Source of the DNA: Terfezia claveryi
Lineage: Eukaryota > Ascomycota > Pezizomycetes > Pezizales > Pezizaceae
Assembly (NCBI GenBank): GCA_015179025.1
Contig: WHUX01000004.1
Span: 620,001-684,000, forward strand
Direction of reading: 5' to 3'
DNA length: 64,000 bases
Position numbers and translations under genes: made by a program. The notes under the pieces are model-generated. The model was not told where the DNA came from. It saw only the letters and a program-made list of their open reading frames with translations, and made no database searches. This document shows positions 26,579-36,567 of this stretch, piece after piece (position 1 is the stretch's first letter; each line of letters opens with the position of its first letter).

Positions 26579-26608
26579 CCTACATACCTACATACATACA
26601 TACATACC
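26579..26608 (+). repeat. CATA/CTA microsatellite
   Basis: Short tandem run of CATA units with interspersed CCTA, about 30 bp. Confidence 0.7.
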
Positions 26609-26761
26609 TTCTACTCTCGTGGGGACATCGGCGACCTAATCGATCGGTGTGACTTGGATCTGGATTGGTGGCGCCGTGCCGAGTGAGCTTATTCTTTATC
26701 GATAACACAGGCCGCAGTTTGGACCGCACTGTGGCAATTATTTAGGCACCGTCCCAGGGCG

Positions 26762-26770
26762 CATAAATAG
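26762..26770 (+). promoter_or_regulatory. Possible TATA-like element of IPK1
   Basis: CATAAATAG lies about 65-70 bp before the IPK1 start codon, within the distance range of fungal core promoters. This rests on position and sequence only. Confidence 0.3.
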
Positions 26771-26833
26771 AAGCCCTTTAAAATTTCGTCGATATCCTCG
26801 AAAATCTCTACTGGACTATACCAACGAAACGGA

Positions 26834-28248
26834 ATGGCATATACAACCTTCCAGGGTCATTGTGATACCAAGCGCTTCAACTCCTCCGGCAAAACTTTTC
26901 TACCGACACCACCACCAGCATCATCCTACTCAAACCCTTCTCCATTACCAGTACCTCCTTCTCCCTTGACATCGACTTCCCCCCCTCTTCACGCTATCAT
27001 CACCACCTCCAGCTCCTGGACATACCTTTCTGAAGGCGCATCAAACGTCGTTTACCGATACACTGGGCCTCCCTCTCCAGTTTTTGTATGATACCTCCCC
27101 CTCCTTCCACCAAACTTAGCACCCTGCTAACCCATAAATCACAGTCTAATTACCTTCTTCGTCTCCGTAAATCCCTGCCCGGCTCACCAGATACCCTCAC
27201 CAACTTCACTGCCCTACAAACATACTTCCTCCCCGCTCTCGGCGACGACGTAGTCGTACCCACAGTCCTTGCTCGATTGGTGGCTGGTGTAGCGGCGGAG
27301 TTTAATGCTGCTCTTTTAAGCCGGGGAGGGATGCTACATCGGAGGATGGGTGCCGAGGGGGGTGGAGTGGGGATTGGAAGGGGGGTGGTGGATGAGAATG
27401 AAAGCTGGGGGATGTTAGTGGGGGATATGAGTTGTGGTATGGTCCCGGGTGGTGGAGGGGGTGGCATTGGAATTGGGGGGTGGACGGATATGGCAATGGT
27501 AGAGTTCAAACCAAGGTGGTTGGTGCAGAGTGTTGATGCCCCAGAGGATTGGAATGTTTGCAGGAGCTGTGCGGTGAGGAGGATGCAGGGTGGGCCTGTA
27601 AGTACAGGACTACGTAGTGGGGAGCGGAAGAGTAGGAGAAGGAAGAGGAAGAACCAACACCATCGTCGATGTCTCAGTGGGGATTCAGGTATCGGTATGA
27701 TGTCCGACGACGAAGAAGATTCATCATCAGATGAATCCGATCAAGACTACTGCCCCCTCGACCTCTCATCTTCCAACCCAAAACTCATCCACCGTGCTGC
27801 CCGCGCACTGATAACTACCCCTGCTGGAACACTTCACTGGCGCCCCTACGGTAATCATCACCACAACCTCACTCCCCCACTTCTTACTCACCACCTCACA
27901 CACTGGCTTTCCCCCGGAAACCCCGGTGGAGAGATCCTCTCCCGACTGCGCTCCGCACAGGAATACTGGGGGCGGCATGGTGTATTCGCTGAGGGGAGAG
28001 AGGAAGTTGAGGAGGTGGGGAGGGCGATGGCGGTGAGAGATTGTTCGGTTTGGGTAAGGGTTTGGGTGTGGGAGGGGGCCCAGGGAATGCAAGGAGAGCA
28101 GGTGAGGCTTGAATGTAGAGTGGGAGATTTAGATGTCAAGTCAGGGAAGGGTGGGGGTGGAGCGTATTGGAAGAATATGGAGAGGAAGTTGGATCGGGCC
28201 GGATGGTATGGAGATGTGAGGGATGGGGAGGTCGGGTGTAGGAAATAA
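26834..28248 (+). CDS. IPK1: Inositol-pentakisphosphate 2-kinase
   Basis: Two exons, 26834-27085 and 27145-28248, give 451 residues. The 59-bp intron has a GCTAAC branch and ACAG acceptor and is in phase 0. IPK1 phosphorylates Ins(1,3,4,5,6)P5 at position 2 to make InsP6 (phytate), generally in the nucleus. Family motifs are visible in order: [13 protein letters not shown] (nucleotide-loop region, about residues 71-83), [10 protein letters not shown] followed by a Cys-x2-Cys-like [13 protein letters not shown], then [12 protein letters not shown], and [21 protein letters not shown] near the C-terminus. It is longer than the yeast enzyme (about 280 residues). A Pro/Ser-rich N-terminal insert, a Gly-rich insert and an acidic-basic insert around residues 235-275 account for much of the excess. 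It stands alone, flanked by repeats. Confidence 0.88.
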
Positions 28249-28634
28249 GGTGGCGTTTTCCTGTTTGTTAAGCTAGCGTGGGAAGGGAAATTTGCATTTG
28301 ATTTTCGGTTTTTCTGATTGGTATTGGGAAAGATGTATAGGGGTTTTGGTGTCATTGGCGTATTTAGGGTAGATCTAGATTTATGTTTTTTTTTTTGCTG
28401 GTTCTTTTGTTTATATAACGGTTAGATAAATATCCTTTTCCTATTTAGTCATGTTCTTTCTGGATTTGTTTGTTGAGTTTTCTCTTGCTGAAGATAGTTA
28501 TGGTTGATATACGGGTTGGGGATGTAGGATTTTGGGTATTTTGATCAATCAATTATCTGCTGGAAAATGGATTTGTGTTATATCATTGCCACTTCTTGTT
28601 GGTAACTTTGTCTTCGGTAATGAAAAAATTATTA

Positions 28635-29829
28635 TGTGTTCTGGGCCGCTCACGGACAATTCATTTAATTACTGCATTTAGTGTATAACGTACTTGAATT
28701 AATAAAAATAAACTTCACTGGGCTATATTAAACTAGGCTATTAGTTGTCGTCTGGGTCGATTGAGTAATCCTCCACATCAATTAGGCTATTATCCAGTAG
28801 TCCAATTTTCAGCTAGATCCGAGAGGTCACCGCAGACATGATCTGCTAACCCTCTGGTATGACAAAAGTATGAGCATTTCAACTCATTTATAAAGCATCG
28901 GCAGCAACGACTGGTATAGGACCTTTTTGTCAATACATAAGACAGAAACCCGAGTTGTTGTGGATGCCTGCCGAGAAGTATTAGCTAACGTGATTATGGA
29001 TTGTCGAGTAGCTTGGAGTATCTAGGGATTTCATTTGTACAACCCCTATAAGATTAGTTGCTATGTTCGAGAATTTTTAGTTGGATGAAGTTGGTATTCA
29101 GGCTATGATTTTGCAATAACTTTTTTTGTATATAACCTTTGATTGTCAGTACTGGCTTAGCCCTCGATGCTCTGTAAAGCAGTATCTGCCTACTTTCTAA
29201 GCTTAAAATAAAACTCTTCTCACTAGAGGTTTTTTTTTTTTTTTTTTTTTGGGGGGAATCCCCTCTTGTTCAAGTTCTATAGTTTTCCGCTCCTTAATTA
29301 GAAGGTGTACTTGGTGTGGATAGGGTCAACCATAGACAATCTCAGAGGAGGTTTTGAGTGTTGAGAAGAATTTTGTTTTGATTAGTATCTAACGTAATAC
29401 ATGGAAGTGCTGTATCCGACTTTTTCTCCCTTAAATTCTCCACTATTATCAGATAGAGTAAAATGTTAGATGAGCTATAAAGCTGAATCCATAATGTCGT
29501 TGCAGATGTAACAGACTCCAACTAATAATATTAGTTATAATATTACTTGTATTAATAAGTTTAACTTACCATTTTATCTTCTAATGGAACAACATGGTCT
29601 TTTATATGACAGATCTATTTATTTTGTCCATCAGGCTCATAGAGCATATCAATTATCAACTTGAACCCGTTCAATGTGTCTATATTTTTTTATAAATTCA
29701 GGTGCGTTATGTACAGTACCAAATACAGTAATTAAATAAATTGCCCGTGAGGAGCATTGTAGGTATGCCGCCCGCAAGGGACATATGCTGCTCGCGGGCG
29801 GCCGATGCCCACGAGTGGTCCGGAACATA
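28635..29829. mobile_element. GC-ended transposon, copy 3 (diverged)
   Basis: The left end reads TGTGTTCTGGGCCGCTC and the right end is the inverted GC-rich block ending GGAACATA. The right-hand body (about 29270-29400) aligns loosely with 21330-21450 of copy 1 in the same orientation, sharing GTGGATAGGG and TTTTGAGTGT stretches. It is more decayed than copies 1 and 2 and carries a long T run near 29.23 kb. No coding capacity remains. Confidence 0.65.
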
Positions 29830-30251
29830 TACAGTATCGATCGAGTGGGGTGATCATGAATTTACAAAGTCAAAGAATCTAGCCTAGTCTCACTATGAGA
29901 CTGGTGCCATTAGTTTTAATATGGGTGGCTATGAGAATGGGGTTGAGTTATCACCGGGCGCATGTGTTTCTCGTGGAATTCAATACATTGTATTCGGCTA
30001 AAGGATTTCACGGTTGGAGATGTGCACAAGATGGGTATTACCCTGAGGCATCTGAGGGTAACGTTTGTCACGATATTCCACGGACTGAACTAGAGTAAGG
30101 AGTAAAAAGATGGCTCTCGATAGTTCGAAACCTACACTACATATACACGAGTTTGATTTTTGTTGCAAGGGTAATGAACATTCTATAATGAAATTCCCTA
30201 TCTCTTCATTTAAAATAAATAATAGGTTCACGTAGAGCCCTGCCACATATA

Positions 30252-30297
30252 TATGTTCTGGGTCGTTGCGGAATTCAGGATATTCCCGGAACACATA
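30252..30297. mobile_element. 46-bp end-to-end miniature of the GC-ended family
   Basis: It consists only of the two termini (TATGTTCTGGGTCG and CCCGGAACACATA) with about 20 bp between them. It lies 49 bp left of copy 2. It looks like an internal-deletion derivative or abortive insertion. Confidence 0.5.
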
Positions 30298-30346
30298 TAT
30301 ATAAGCTTATGATCTTGACTACCAACAGGAAAAGGAGAAATACGTA

Positions 30347-31486
30347 TATGTTCTGGGCCGCTCGTGGGCGGCATACCCACTGTGCCAGCCGCGGGCAATT
30401 AATATAATTCCTCAATTTGGTAAATCTCAATCGAACAAAACATTCTGCTACACTCAAAAAAACACACTAAGAAGTTATTTTGACCGCCCTATCCACATCA
30501 TATACCCTTCCTGTTGATTAGTGGGAGACGGCAGACATTGAACAAGGGAGAACTCTGGAAAAATTACCTCAAGCCCTTCAGATGGTGAAGTACATGCTGG
30601 CAATGTTAACAACTCATCACTGCATCTCTGATAATGAATGGAATAGGGAAGAGGATACTGAGTTTACTGCTGCCCTAAAAATCCGCACCCCTATCCAATG
30701 GGTATTTGGAAATTAGTTTCTTATCTGTGGGGGTTCTTATTGATGGGGCCTTATTGCTCAGGCTATATCGACCATCTTATGCTGAATATTGATATGCTAT
30801 GTGGAATTCAGTGAAATTTGGAGCAATCATAATTATAATATCTTTTGTCTACATCTTGTTGCAAGATTGATTTTTAAACTAGAAAAATCCAGGCTATTCC
30901 TCACTTATAGAATCCAGGTCAGGTGCAAAGCAGTACTTTCTTAATAACAGGTACTGTTTTATATGCAGATTGCTAAGCTACTCCAAGTTCTTGATTTTAA
31001 ACTAAAATGAAGCAGGTTCTACCTAGAATTATACAACAGGTAGATGGTATTTTACAGCATTGTGGGAGATCAAATGGCACAATCCTACAACAAACCTCAT
31101 ACTTTTGCAGTTTGATATTGCTAAACCCGATAACCTTTACCAAACTACCGACCTTACGGGCTTAGAGTTTGATATTTTAGATACTCTAACTGCTCAGTAA
31201 ACCACAGTTCACCAGGCATCTATAACTACCGGTGTTGCGAAAACTTCTACTCTAATTGTTGTTGCCGATACTCTAAAAATGCTTAATTTATTAACATACG
31301 AAAGTATCAATAGATCATGACTATATTGCTCTAGCTGAACCAAATTGGAATGTTAGAGGGGGTCTAATCGACTGGGAAATCAATGAATCTTTTGCAGTCG
31401 CTGGGAAATTATCAATTCTTTCCAAATTGAGTAATTATTTAAATTGCCCGCGGCCGGCCGATGCCCGACGAGCGGCCCAGAACATA
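30347..31486. mobile_element. GC-ended transposon, copy 2 (keeps the foldback empty site)
   Basis: The ends are TATGTTCTGGGCCGCTC and its inverse. Body sequence 30400-30908 is the reverse complement of 21000-21470 in copy 1. About 270 bp (roughly 30909-31180) are absent from copy 1. Beyond that, both copies share the stretch around AGTAAACCACAGTTCACCAGG, and here the foldback element is missing. Fragments of frame near the right end read like protein (NWNVRGGLIDWEINESFA) but are broken by stops. No known transposase was identified. Confidence 0.75.
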
Positions 31487-31750
31487 TACAGGGGCTTCTT
31501 TGTAGATTCTTTCTATAAACGATGGCTCCAGTCTCTAGATACTATTGCCGCCGTAAAACCTAAGAGCCTTTGTTTCCTCCCCAAAAAAAAGAAATAGCAG
31601 AACATGAACCCCCAATAAGGGTAATGCAACGTATTTGTTAGTGCATACCTAGCTATGCATCATATAGGAAATACTCTCACTTAACATAAGCCGGTATCAC
31701 GGGAATTACAGGAACACAGTGGGCAGACATGGTATGAACCAGATATCGCT

Positions 31751-31880
31751 CATATGGACGGGGATATACAGACTGATCGGACCCTGAATTGCAGGCGCAG
31801 ATGGACGCGGATATCCAGGCTAATCACGACGGTGAATTCTAGGCTCATATGGACGGGGGTATATGGGATTACATGGACGC
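31751..31880 (+). repeat. Degenerate minisatellite, unit about 47 bp
   Basis: Two to three units share CATATGGACGGGGATAT or AGATGGACGCGGATAT, then CAGGCT/CAGACT and GAATT. The units are diverged. No gene is visible from 31.49 to 32.08 kb. Confidence 0.55.
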
Positions 31881-32589
31881 AGATGTGAAGGCTGGTACAG
31901 ACGGGATTTTGGTGTGCAGGGTGTGTTTGGGTAGCTTTATTAGATTACTGTATCATGAGAATAAAATGGATTATTTCAAAATGCATAAAATGCAGGTGAA
32001 CTAGAAAAAACAAGCGCGGTAGCGCAGTCGCGGCTATGCCAGTAGACTATTTGCGTCGCAGATGTGCTGAAAGTAGACTGAGTTGTTGTTTGACGGGGTT
32101 TTTGCTTCAGGGGTGGGGGTGGTGCTTCTTCCGCCCTACCTTTGCCTTTGTCTTTTGGTAGTGGTGGTGCTTGTGTTGTCTTCTGTCTTAGCTACTTTAG
32201 GATGTCCGGCGGTCAGGGTATCATGGTGTTCTTTTGATAAGCCGCAATCGCAGCTCGCTATCTGCTGGTACATAGAGGCGGTCCAAGTGAGAGAGGAGGC
32301 CGTTCTGGACCGTGCACTCGGCCAGGGAGATCTTGGTCTGACGGCGTTGGTTTGACAATGATATCTTTGGCTAATTCATCGTTTTCATAGGCCTCTCTTA
32401 CTAGTTGTTATAGACCAGCTAGCTGGGTCTTCTTTGTTGGCAATAGCAGGACCGTCAACCTCGGCAAGACCCTCAGCAAGGCCTTCAACCTCGGCAAGAC
32501 TATTAGCGGAAATATCCAGGTTTTCTGGCTTCAGTGACAGTACCACCTGGTTCTGGTATTTGAGCCTTTCATCCTCCCCCCCTTGGGAG

Positions 32590-33950
32590 ATCTCCTGATC
32601 TTCTAGTCAATGCGTCAGGCTTACCACCAGCCTTGCCAGGCCGGTACCAAATCTTAAAGTTAAAGCAAGAGAGGAATTCAGACCAACGGGCCTGTCGGCG
32701 GTTCAATAGATGGCTTGGTGGTGGTGAAATATTCTAGGTTTTTATGGTCCGATAGGACCTTAATTACCCCTTTTGCTGACTCCAGATGTGGCCTCCATTC
32801 TTCGAACGCCCGGATAATGGCCATCAGCTCCTTGTCATAAATCTCATAGTTACACTCAGCGGGAGAGTGTTTCTTAGAGAAGTATGCCACAGGGTGCAGG
32901 ATGCCTTTGTTGTTATATTGTGACAGAATACCAGCAGAAACGTAGTCGGACTGTCGGAGGCGTCAGTTTCCACTATACTTTCTCGGTCTGGGTCGAAGTG
33001 AGCTAGGATTGGGGCTGAGCAGAAGGCTTCTTTTAGCTTAACGAAGGCTGCCTCCGCTGCCGGATTCCACTGAAAACGCTGGTCTTTCTTGGTCAGGGAC
33101 CACAATCTTCGAGTATCCTACAGTGAAGCGTCGGTAAAAGTTGGCAAAACCCAGAAATGCCTGGACGTCTTTGAGGTTGTTGGGGTCTCCCAGTCCTGGA
33201 TTGTGCTGATTTTATCAGGGTCCATCTTCAGGCCCTCCGTGGTAATGGTCAGGCCCAGATACTTGACGTCCTGGACGTGGAATTCACACTTCTCCGGTTT
33301 GAGGTACAACCCTGCCTCTTGAAGCTTCCCCAGCACCTGTTTCACATGGATTCGGTGTTCTGCCAGGGATTCCGAGTAAACGAGAATGTCCTCGAAATAG
33401 GCTGTGCAGAATACACATAGGAAGTCTCTCAGTGTATCATTAATGAAGTGCTGGAAGGAGGCGGGGGCATTGGTCAGCCTAAAGGGCATGATGTTGTACT
33501 TGAAATGCTCATATCGGGTCCGGAAGGCCGTTTTCCACTCTTCACCCTTAGCTATCTGGACCAGGTTGTAGGCCCCCATCAGATCCAGCTTGGTGAACCA
33601 CTTGGCTTTGGACAACCTGATCAGGGTCTCTTGTATTAGGGTTTTTTTTTATTTTATTTTTTAATACTTGTTACTCCTATGCGGCCCCATTAGGGGGGCC
33701 ATGAGGAGCCACCCAGAAGTCCGGGTGGATTCAAGGTTAAGGCAAGTTAATTGTATTAGGGGTAGGGGGTACCTATTTCGGACCGTCATTTCATTCAGGC
33801 CCCGGTAATCCACACATAGCCGCAGGGACTTCTTTACAAACAATACTGGTGCACCCGCGGGGGAGGAGCTATGGCGAATGAATCTTTTATTCATGTTTTC
33901 TTCCAAATACTTCTTTAATGCTTCTAGCTTCATCCGGGATATTCCATAGA
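32590..33950 (-). pseudogene. Reverse transcriptase-RNase H fragment of the gypsy relic
   Basis: RT blocks are clear: [55 protein letters not shown] and AYFEDILVYS. The last corresponds to the catalytic YxDD box but has Glu where the first Asp belongs. RNase H follows, with ETDAS, the [22 protein letters not shown] region and [16 protein letters not shown]. The frame is interrupted at 33642-33750 by a SINE-like insertion and by at least one further shift between RT and RNase H. Confidence 0.85.
33642..33750 (-). mobile_element. Short SINE-like element (copy B, longest in the relic)
   Basis: The 109-bp insert is flanked by the 11-bp direct repeat TTGTATTAGGG (33631-33641 and 33751-33761). On the minus strand it holds the B-box-like ACCTTGAATCCACCC, a GC hairpin and an A-rich tail. 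It matches copy A at 440-551. The flanking repeat and A tail indicate target-primed retroposition. Confidence 0.8.
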
Positions 33951-34059
33951 GGGGGCCATACGGGGGATCTTGCCTGGTATCAGGGGGATGCTGTGATCGT
34001 ATGGTCTGTGCGGGGAAAGCTTCTCTGCCGCTTTCTCCGAAAACAGGTCAATAAACTCA

Positions 34060-35129
34060 TGGTATTCCTTGGGGATCAGGGACTTCCACTCTTCTTTGGA
34101 CCTTAGCTGATTGATGGCCAGATTGACCTCGCAAATGGATATTGTGCGCGCCTTGAGCTTGTGGCGTTTCGTAAGGTATGCGAAGGCCCCCGCCCCAATG
34201 AAGTTGATATTCAGGGCCTTGGGGGGTCCCGGAGGTCCTGGTCCTAGGGGTCCTGGTCCTGGGGGTCCTGTGGAGGTCCGGTAAACAATCTGGGTGGGGT
34301 TTCGATTGGTGGTGGCAAAGCACACAGCCCTAGAATGGTGGTCTTCGGGTGTCTCGCAATGCTTCCGGCAATAGGGGCTGTTGAACGTTAGCCTATAGGA
34401 GCCGAAGTTGACCGATACGCCATGCATGCTGATCCACGGGATACCCAGAACAACCGGGTATTTGAGCTTAGTGACAAAGAGCGGGAGATTCTCCTGGTGG
34501 TCCCCTACAGTGGCTGGGAGGCAGGCAATATCGGTGATAGCTTTAGAAGGGATGGGTCGGCCGTCGATGACATCTACTACGCGGGGGACTTTGAGCTTGG
34601 ACGTGGGAATCGAGTATTTACTGACAAAGGTCTGATCAATGAAGGCGACTCCTGAGGCTCCGCAATCTAGGACAGTGTCGCCAACCGGCCAGGCCAGCCT
34701 TCAGGCCGCCGGGGGCCTGGACTGAGGGCCGAGGTCCGCGCTGGTCTGAAACAGCCTGGGCCGGCCCCGGCGGGCTATCCCATGGACTGCAGTCCGATCA
34801 GTCCGATCAGTCCGACCAGTCCGACCAGTCCGATCAGTCCGCCCAGTCCGGCCCAGTCCGCCCAGTCCGGCGGCGTCCGACTCCGGCCCAGTCCGCCCAG
34901 TCCGCCCAGTCCGGCCCAGTCTGGCCCAGTCCGCCCAGTCCGGTCCAGACCGGCCTGGGCCTGCTTGACGGCCGGACTGGCCGGCCCGATCAAAATACTG
35001 ATCTAGGAGTGCTGATGTAATGAATTTTTTCCCATTGAAAGATATAGTAATAGGTAGAACGAAATGCTTGCCAAACAGGCGAAACTCATCAACAGACAAA
35101 GATACAGAGGGAACAGAAAACGACGGCAA
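34060..35129 (-). pseudogene. Aspartic protease region of the gypsy relic
   Basis: The minus strand reads VLDCGASGVAFIDQTFV, resembling the retropepsin active-site block (DSGAS/T) but with Cys in place of Ser, followed by PVVLGIPWI, a typical protease flap-end motif. A second piece at about 35000-35129 (FNGKKFITSALLD) precedes it. The two are separated by the 10-bp repeat array, which has disrupted the frame. Confidence 0.7.
34786..34975 (-). repeat. 10-bp minisatellite inside the protease region
   Basis: About 15-18 units of CAGTCCGACC / CAGTCCGCCC type sit between two pieces of the protease. Because the unit is 10 bp, each change in copy number alters the frame. On the minus strand it translates as GRTGRTDRT-like strings. 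Confidence 0.85.
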
Positions 35130-35298
35130 TGATAAGTGACCCTGGGCAGGTCCCTTGCTAGTGTCAGTGACTAGACAAGGGACTCCCCGACTCTTCCTTA
35201 ATGGCTATGGGCTTGGACACAGCATGGACTGCTAGTGGGCGGTTTTTTCTTAGCGGGCATGCGGCAATGAAGTGGTCCCCCTTACCACAAGCAATGTA

Positions 35299-35361
35299 TT
35301 TTTTTTTTTTTTTTAAATACTTAGTACTCCTATGCAGCTCCGACGAGGAGCTATGAGGAGC
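35299..35361 (-). mobile_element. Short SINE-like element (copy C, truncated)
   Basis: The T run is followed by AAATACTTAGTACTCCTATG and the hairpin GCTCC...GGAGC, closely matching copy D at 36085. It interrupts the gag zinc-knuckle region. No clear target-site duplication was found. Confidence 0.7.
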
Positions 35362-35665
35362 CGGTTCGGTGGCGTTCCCTTTCCTCCTGGGTCAGTCTGG
35401 GCCTTCTAGAGGATAGGTCCATGGGGGTGGCTCCACCAGCTGCGTAAGAGGGGTGAGCCGGCTTGTTGGCTGGCTTGCTGGTGGTTGGTTGTTGGGCATG
35501 AGTTGTGGATGGGAAGGAAAGCTTCACCTTGGGTGGCCTCGGAGGGCGGCCATCTGCTGTTCCACCCTGCTCGCTTGGTCTATCAGTTCTTCGAGGGTGG
35601 TGCTGGCAGGGCAGTATATCAGGGCCTGCCTGAGCTCGAAGGCCAGGCCTACCTTGAACTGGTCC

Positions 35666-35699
35666 TAGTATTTTTTTAAAAAAAAAATAAAATAAAAAA
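35666..35699 (-). mobile_element. Insertion of A/T tail only, with 12-bp target-site duplication
   Basis: A 34-bp T/A-rich insert is bounded by the direct repeat TTGAACTGGTCC (35654-35665 and 35700-35711). It looks like a severely 5'-truncated retroposon consisting mostly of tail. Confidence 0.7.
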
Positions 35700-36084
35700 T
35701 TGAACTGGTCCAATTTGGCATCGTCATTCCAGTTGATCTCGGCTGCCAACCGAAAAGATTCTGCGACATAGGTGGAGAGTTCGGTGTTTTTCTGTACCAA
35801 GGCTCGCAGGGCCCGGGTGGCCGTTCCAACAGGGTGACAGGGTCTGGATCCCCAAAGGCCCGATCCAGAATAGCTAAGAGGACTGGGGTCAACTCCGTTT
35901 TCCTTGACGTATGGCTGGACCTGGTCCATGGCTTTGCCCCCAAGTAGGCCATAGACATAGGTAAGCTTGTGCATCCCGGGTGCCGGCAGGTCCTAGGTTG
36001 TTTAGGTCTGGGGTGTCTGTTGGGGCCTTAGCTTGGGCAGCCATGTTGCGCGATATCTCGCGAATGGTGCGCCGGTCCTCGATT

Positions 36085-36145
36085 TTTTTTTTTTTTTTTT
36101 TTTAAATACTTAGTACTCCTATGCAGCCCCGATGGGGGGCTATGA
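36085..36145 (-). mobile_element. Short SINE-like element (copy D, truncated)
   Basis: The 61-bp insert has a T run then AAATACTTAGTACTCCTATG and a short GC hairpin. It is flanked by the perfect 13-bp repeat CCGGTCCTCGATT (36072-36084 and 36146-36158). Confidence 0.85.
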
Positions 36146-36567
36146 CCGGTCCTCGATTGCTTCCTCCCGCAGGAAGAAGATCTCGTTGTTGGCAGCGTGA
36201 AGTTGGGCCTGGATCCAGGCTAGGTCATTGGCCTGCTCAGTGGCTAGGCCATCGGTAATGAGGAAAATGTCGAGAATCTCGCGGCAATAGGAAGCTAGGT
36301 CGGTGGGGTCAGTGGGTATTGGGCTCCAGGCTTGGAACCTGGCACCTGGTTTGGCTGGGGCTACCTGAGGGTCCATGGCGTCCATACCGGTTGGCCAGAG
36401 GGATCCAACGTAGTGTAACGAGGCGGCAAGAGGCAAGGCGGCCAAGGGGTATGGGACTGGGCAATGGGCAAGGGGCAAGGCTTGTGTTGGTGTGAGGGGT
36501 CTGGGGGCAGGCGTGGCTGCAGGGTCTGCAGGGTCTTCACGTGGGTTGGTTCATAGGAGAGGTCCAC

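Larger units (their letters stand above)
21526..26833. other. Gene-poor intergenic region before IPK1
   Basis: No supported gene across 5.3 kb. All open frames are short with no domain. It contains a long pyrimidine tract near 21.9 kb, a perfect short palindrome at 26055 and a CATA microsatellite at 26.58 kb. The final 100 bp are probably the IPK1 promoter. Confidence 0.5.
32080..36567 (-). mobile_element. Ty3/gypsy LTR retrotransposon relic
   Basis: Read on the minus strand, the order is gag (36567 to about 35220), aspartic protease (about 35130-34060), reverse transcriptase (about 33950-33118) and RNase H (about 33105-32590), then a degraded linker with no recognisable integrase core. Gag-protease-RT-RNase H order is that of Metaviridae-like elements. 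The reading frame is broken by stops, frameshifts, four short insertions and a minisatellite. A possible 5' LTR end lies right of 36.63 kb (TATA-like TTTATATAGC on the minus strand near 36.70 kb), but no matching left LTR was found. The element is dead. Confidence 0.85.
35220..36567 (-). pseudogene. Gag region of the gypsy relic
   Basis: Fragments include a Pro-rich N-terminus, a capsid-like part (MHKLTYVYGLLGGKAMDQVQ, ALVQKNTELSTYVAESFRLA) and a basic linker. The zinc-knuckle remnant ACGKGDHFIAACP follows at about 35230-35296. SINE-like pieces are inserted at 36085-36145, 35666-35699 and 35299-35361. The last lies just before the knuckle and removes or displaces its first Cys. Confidence 0.7.
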
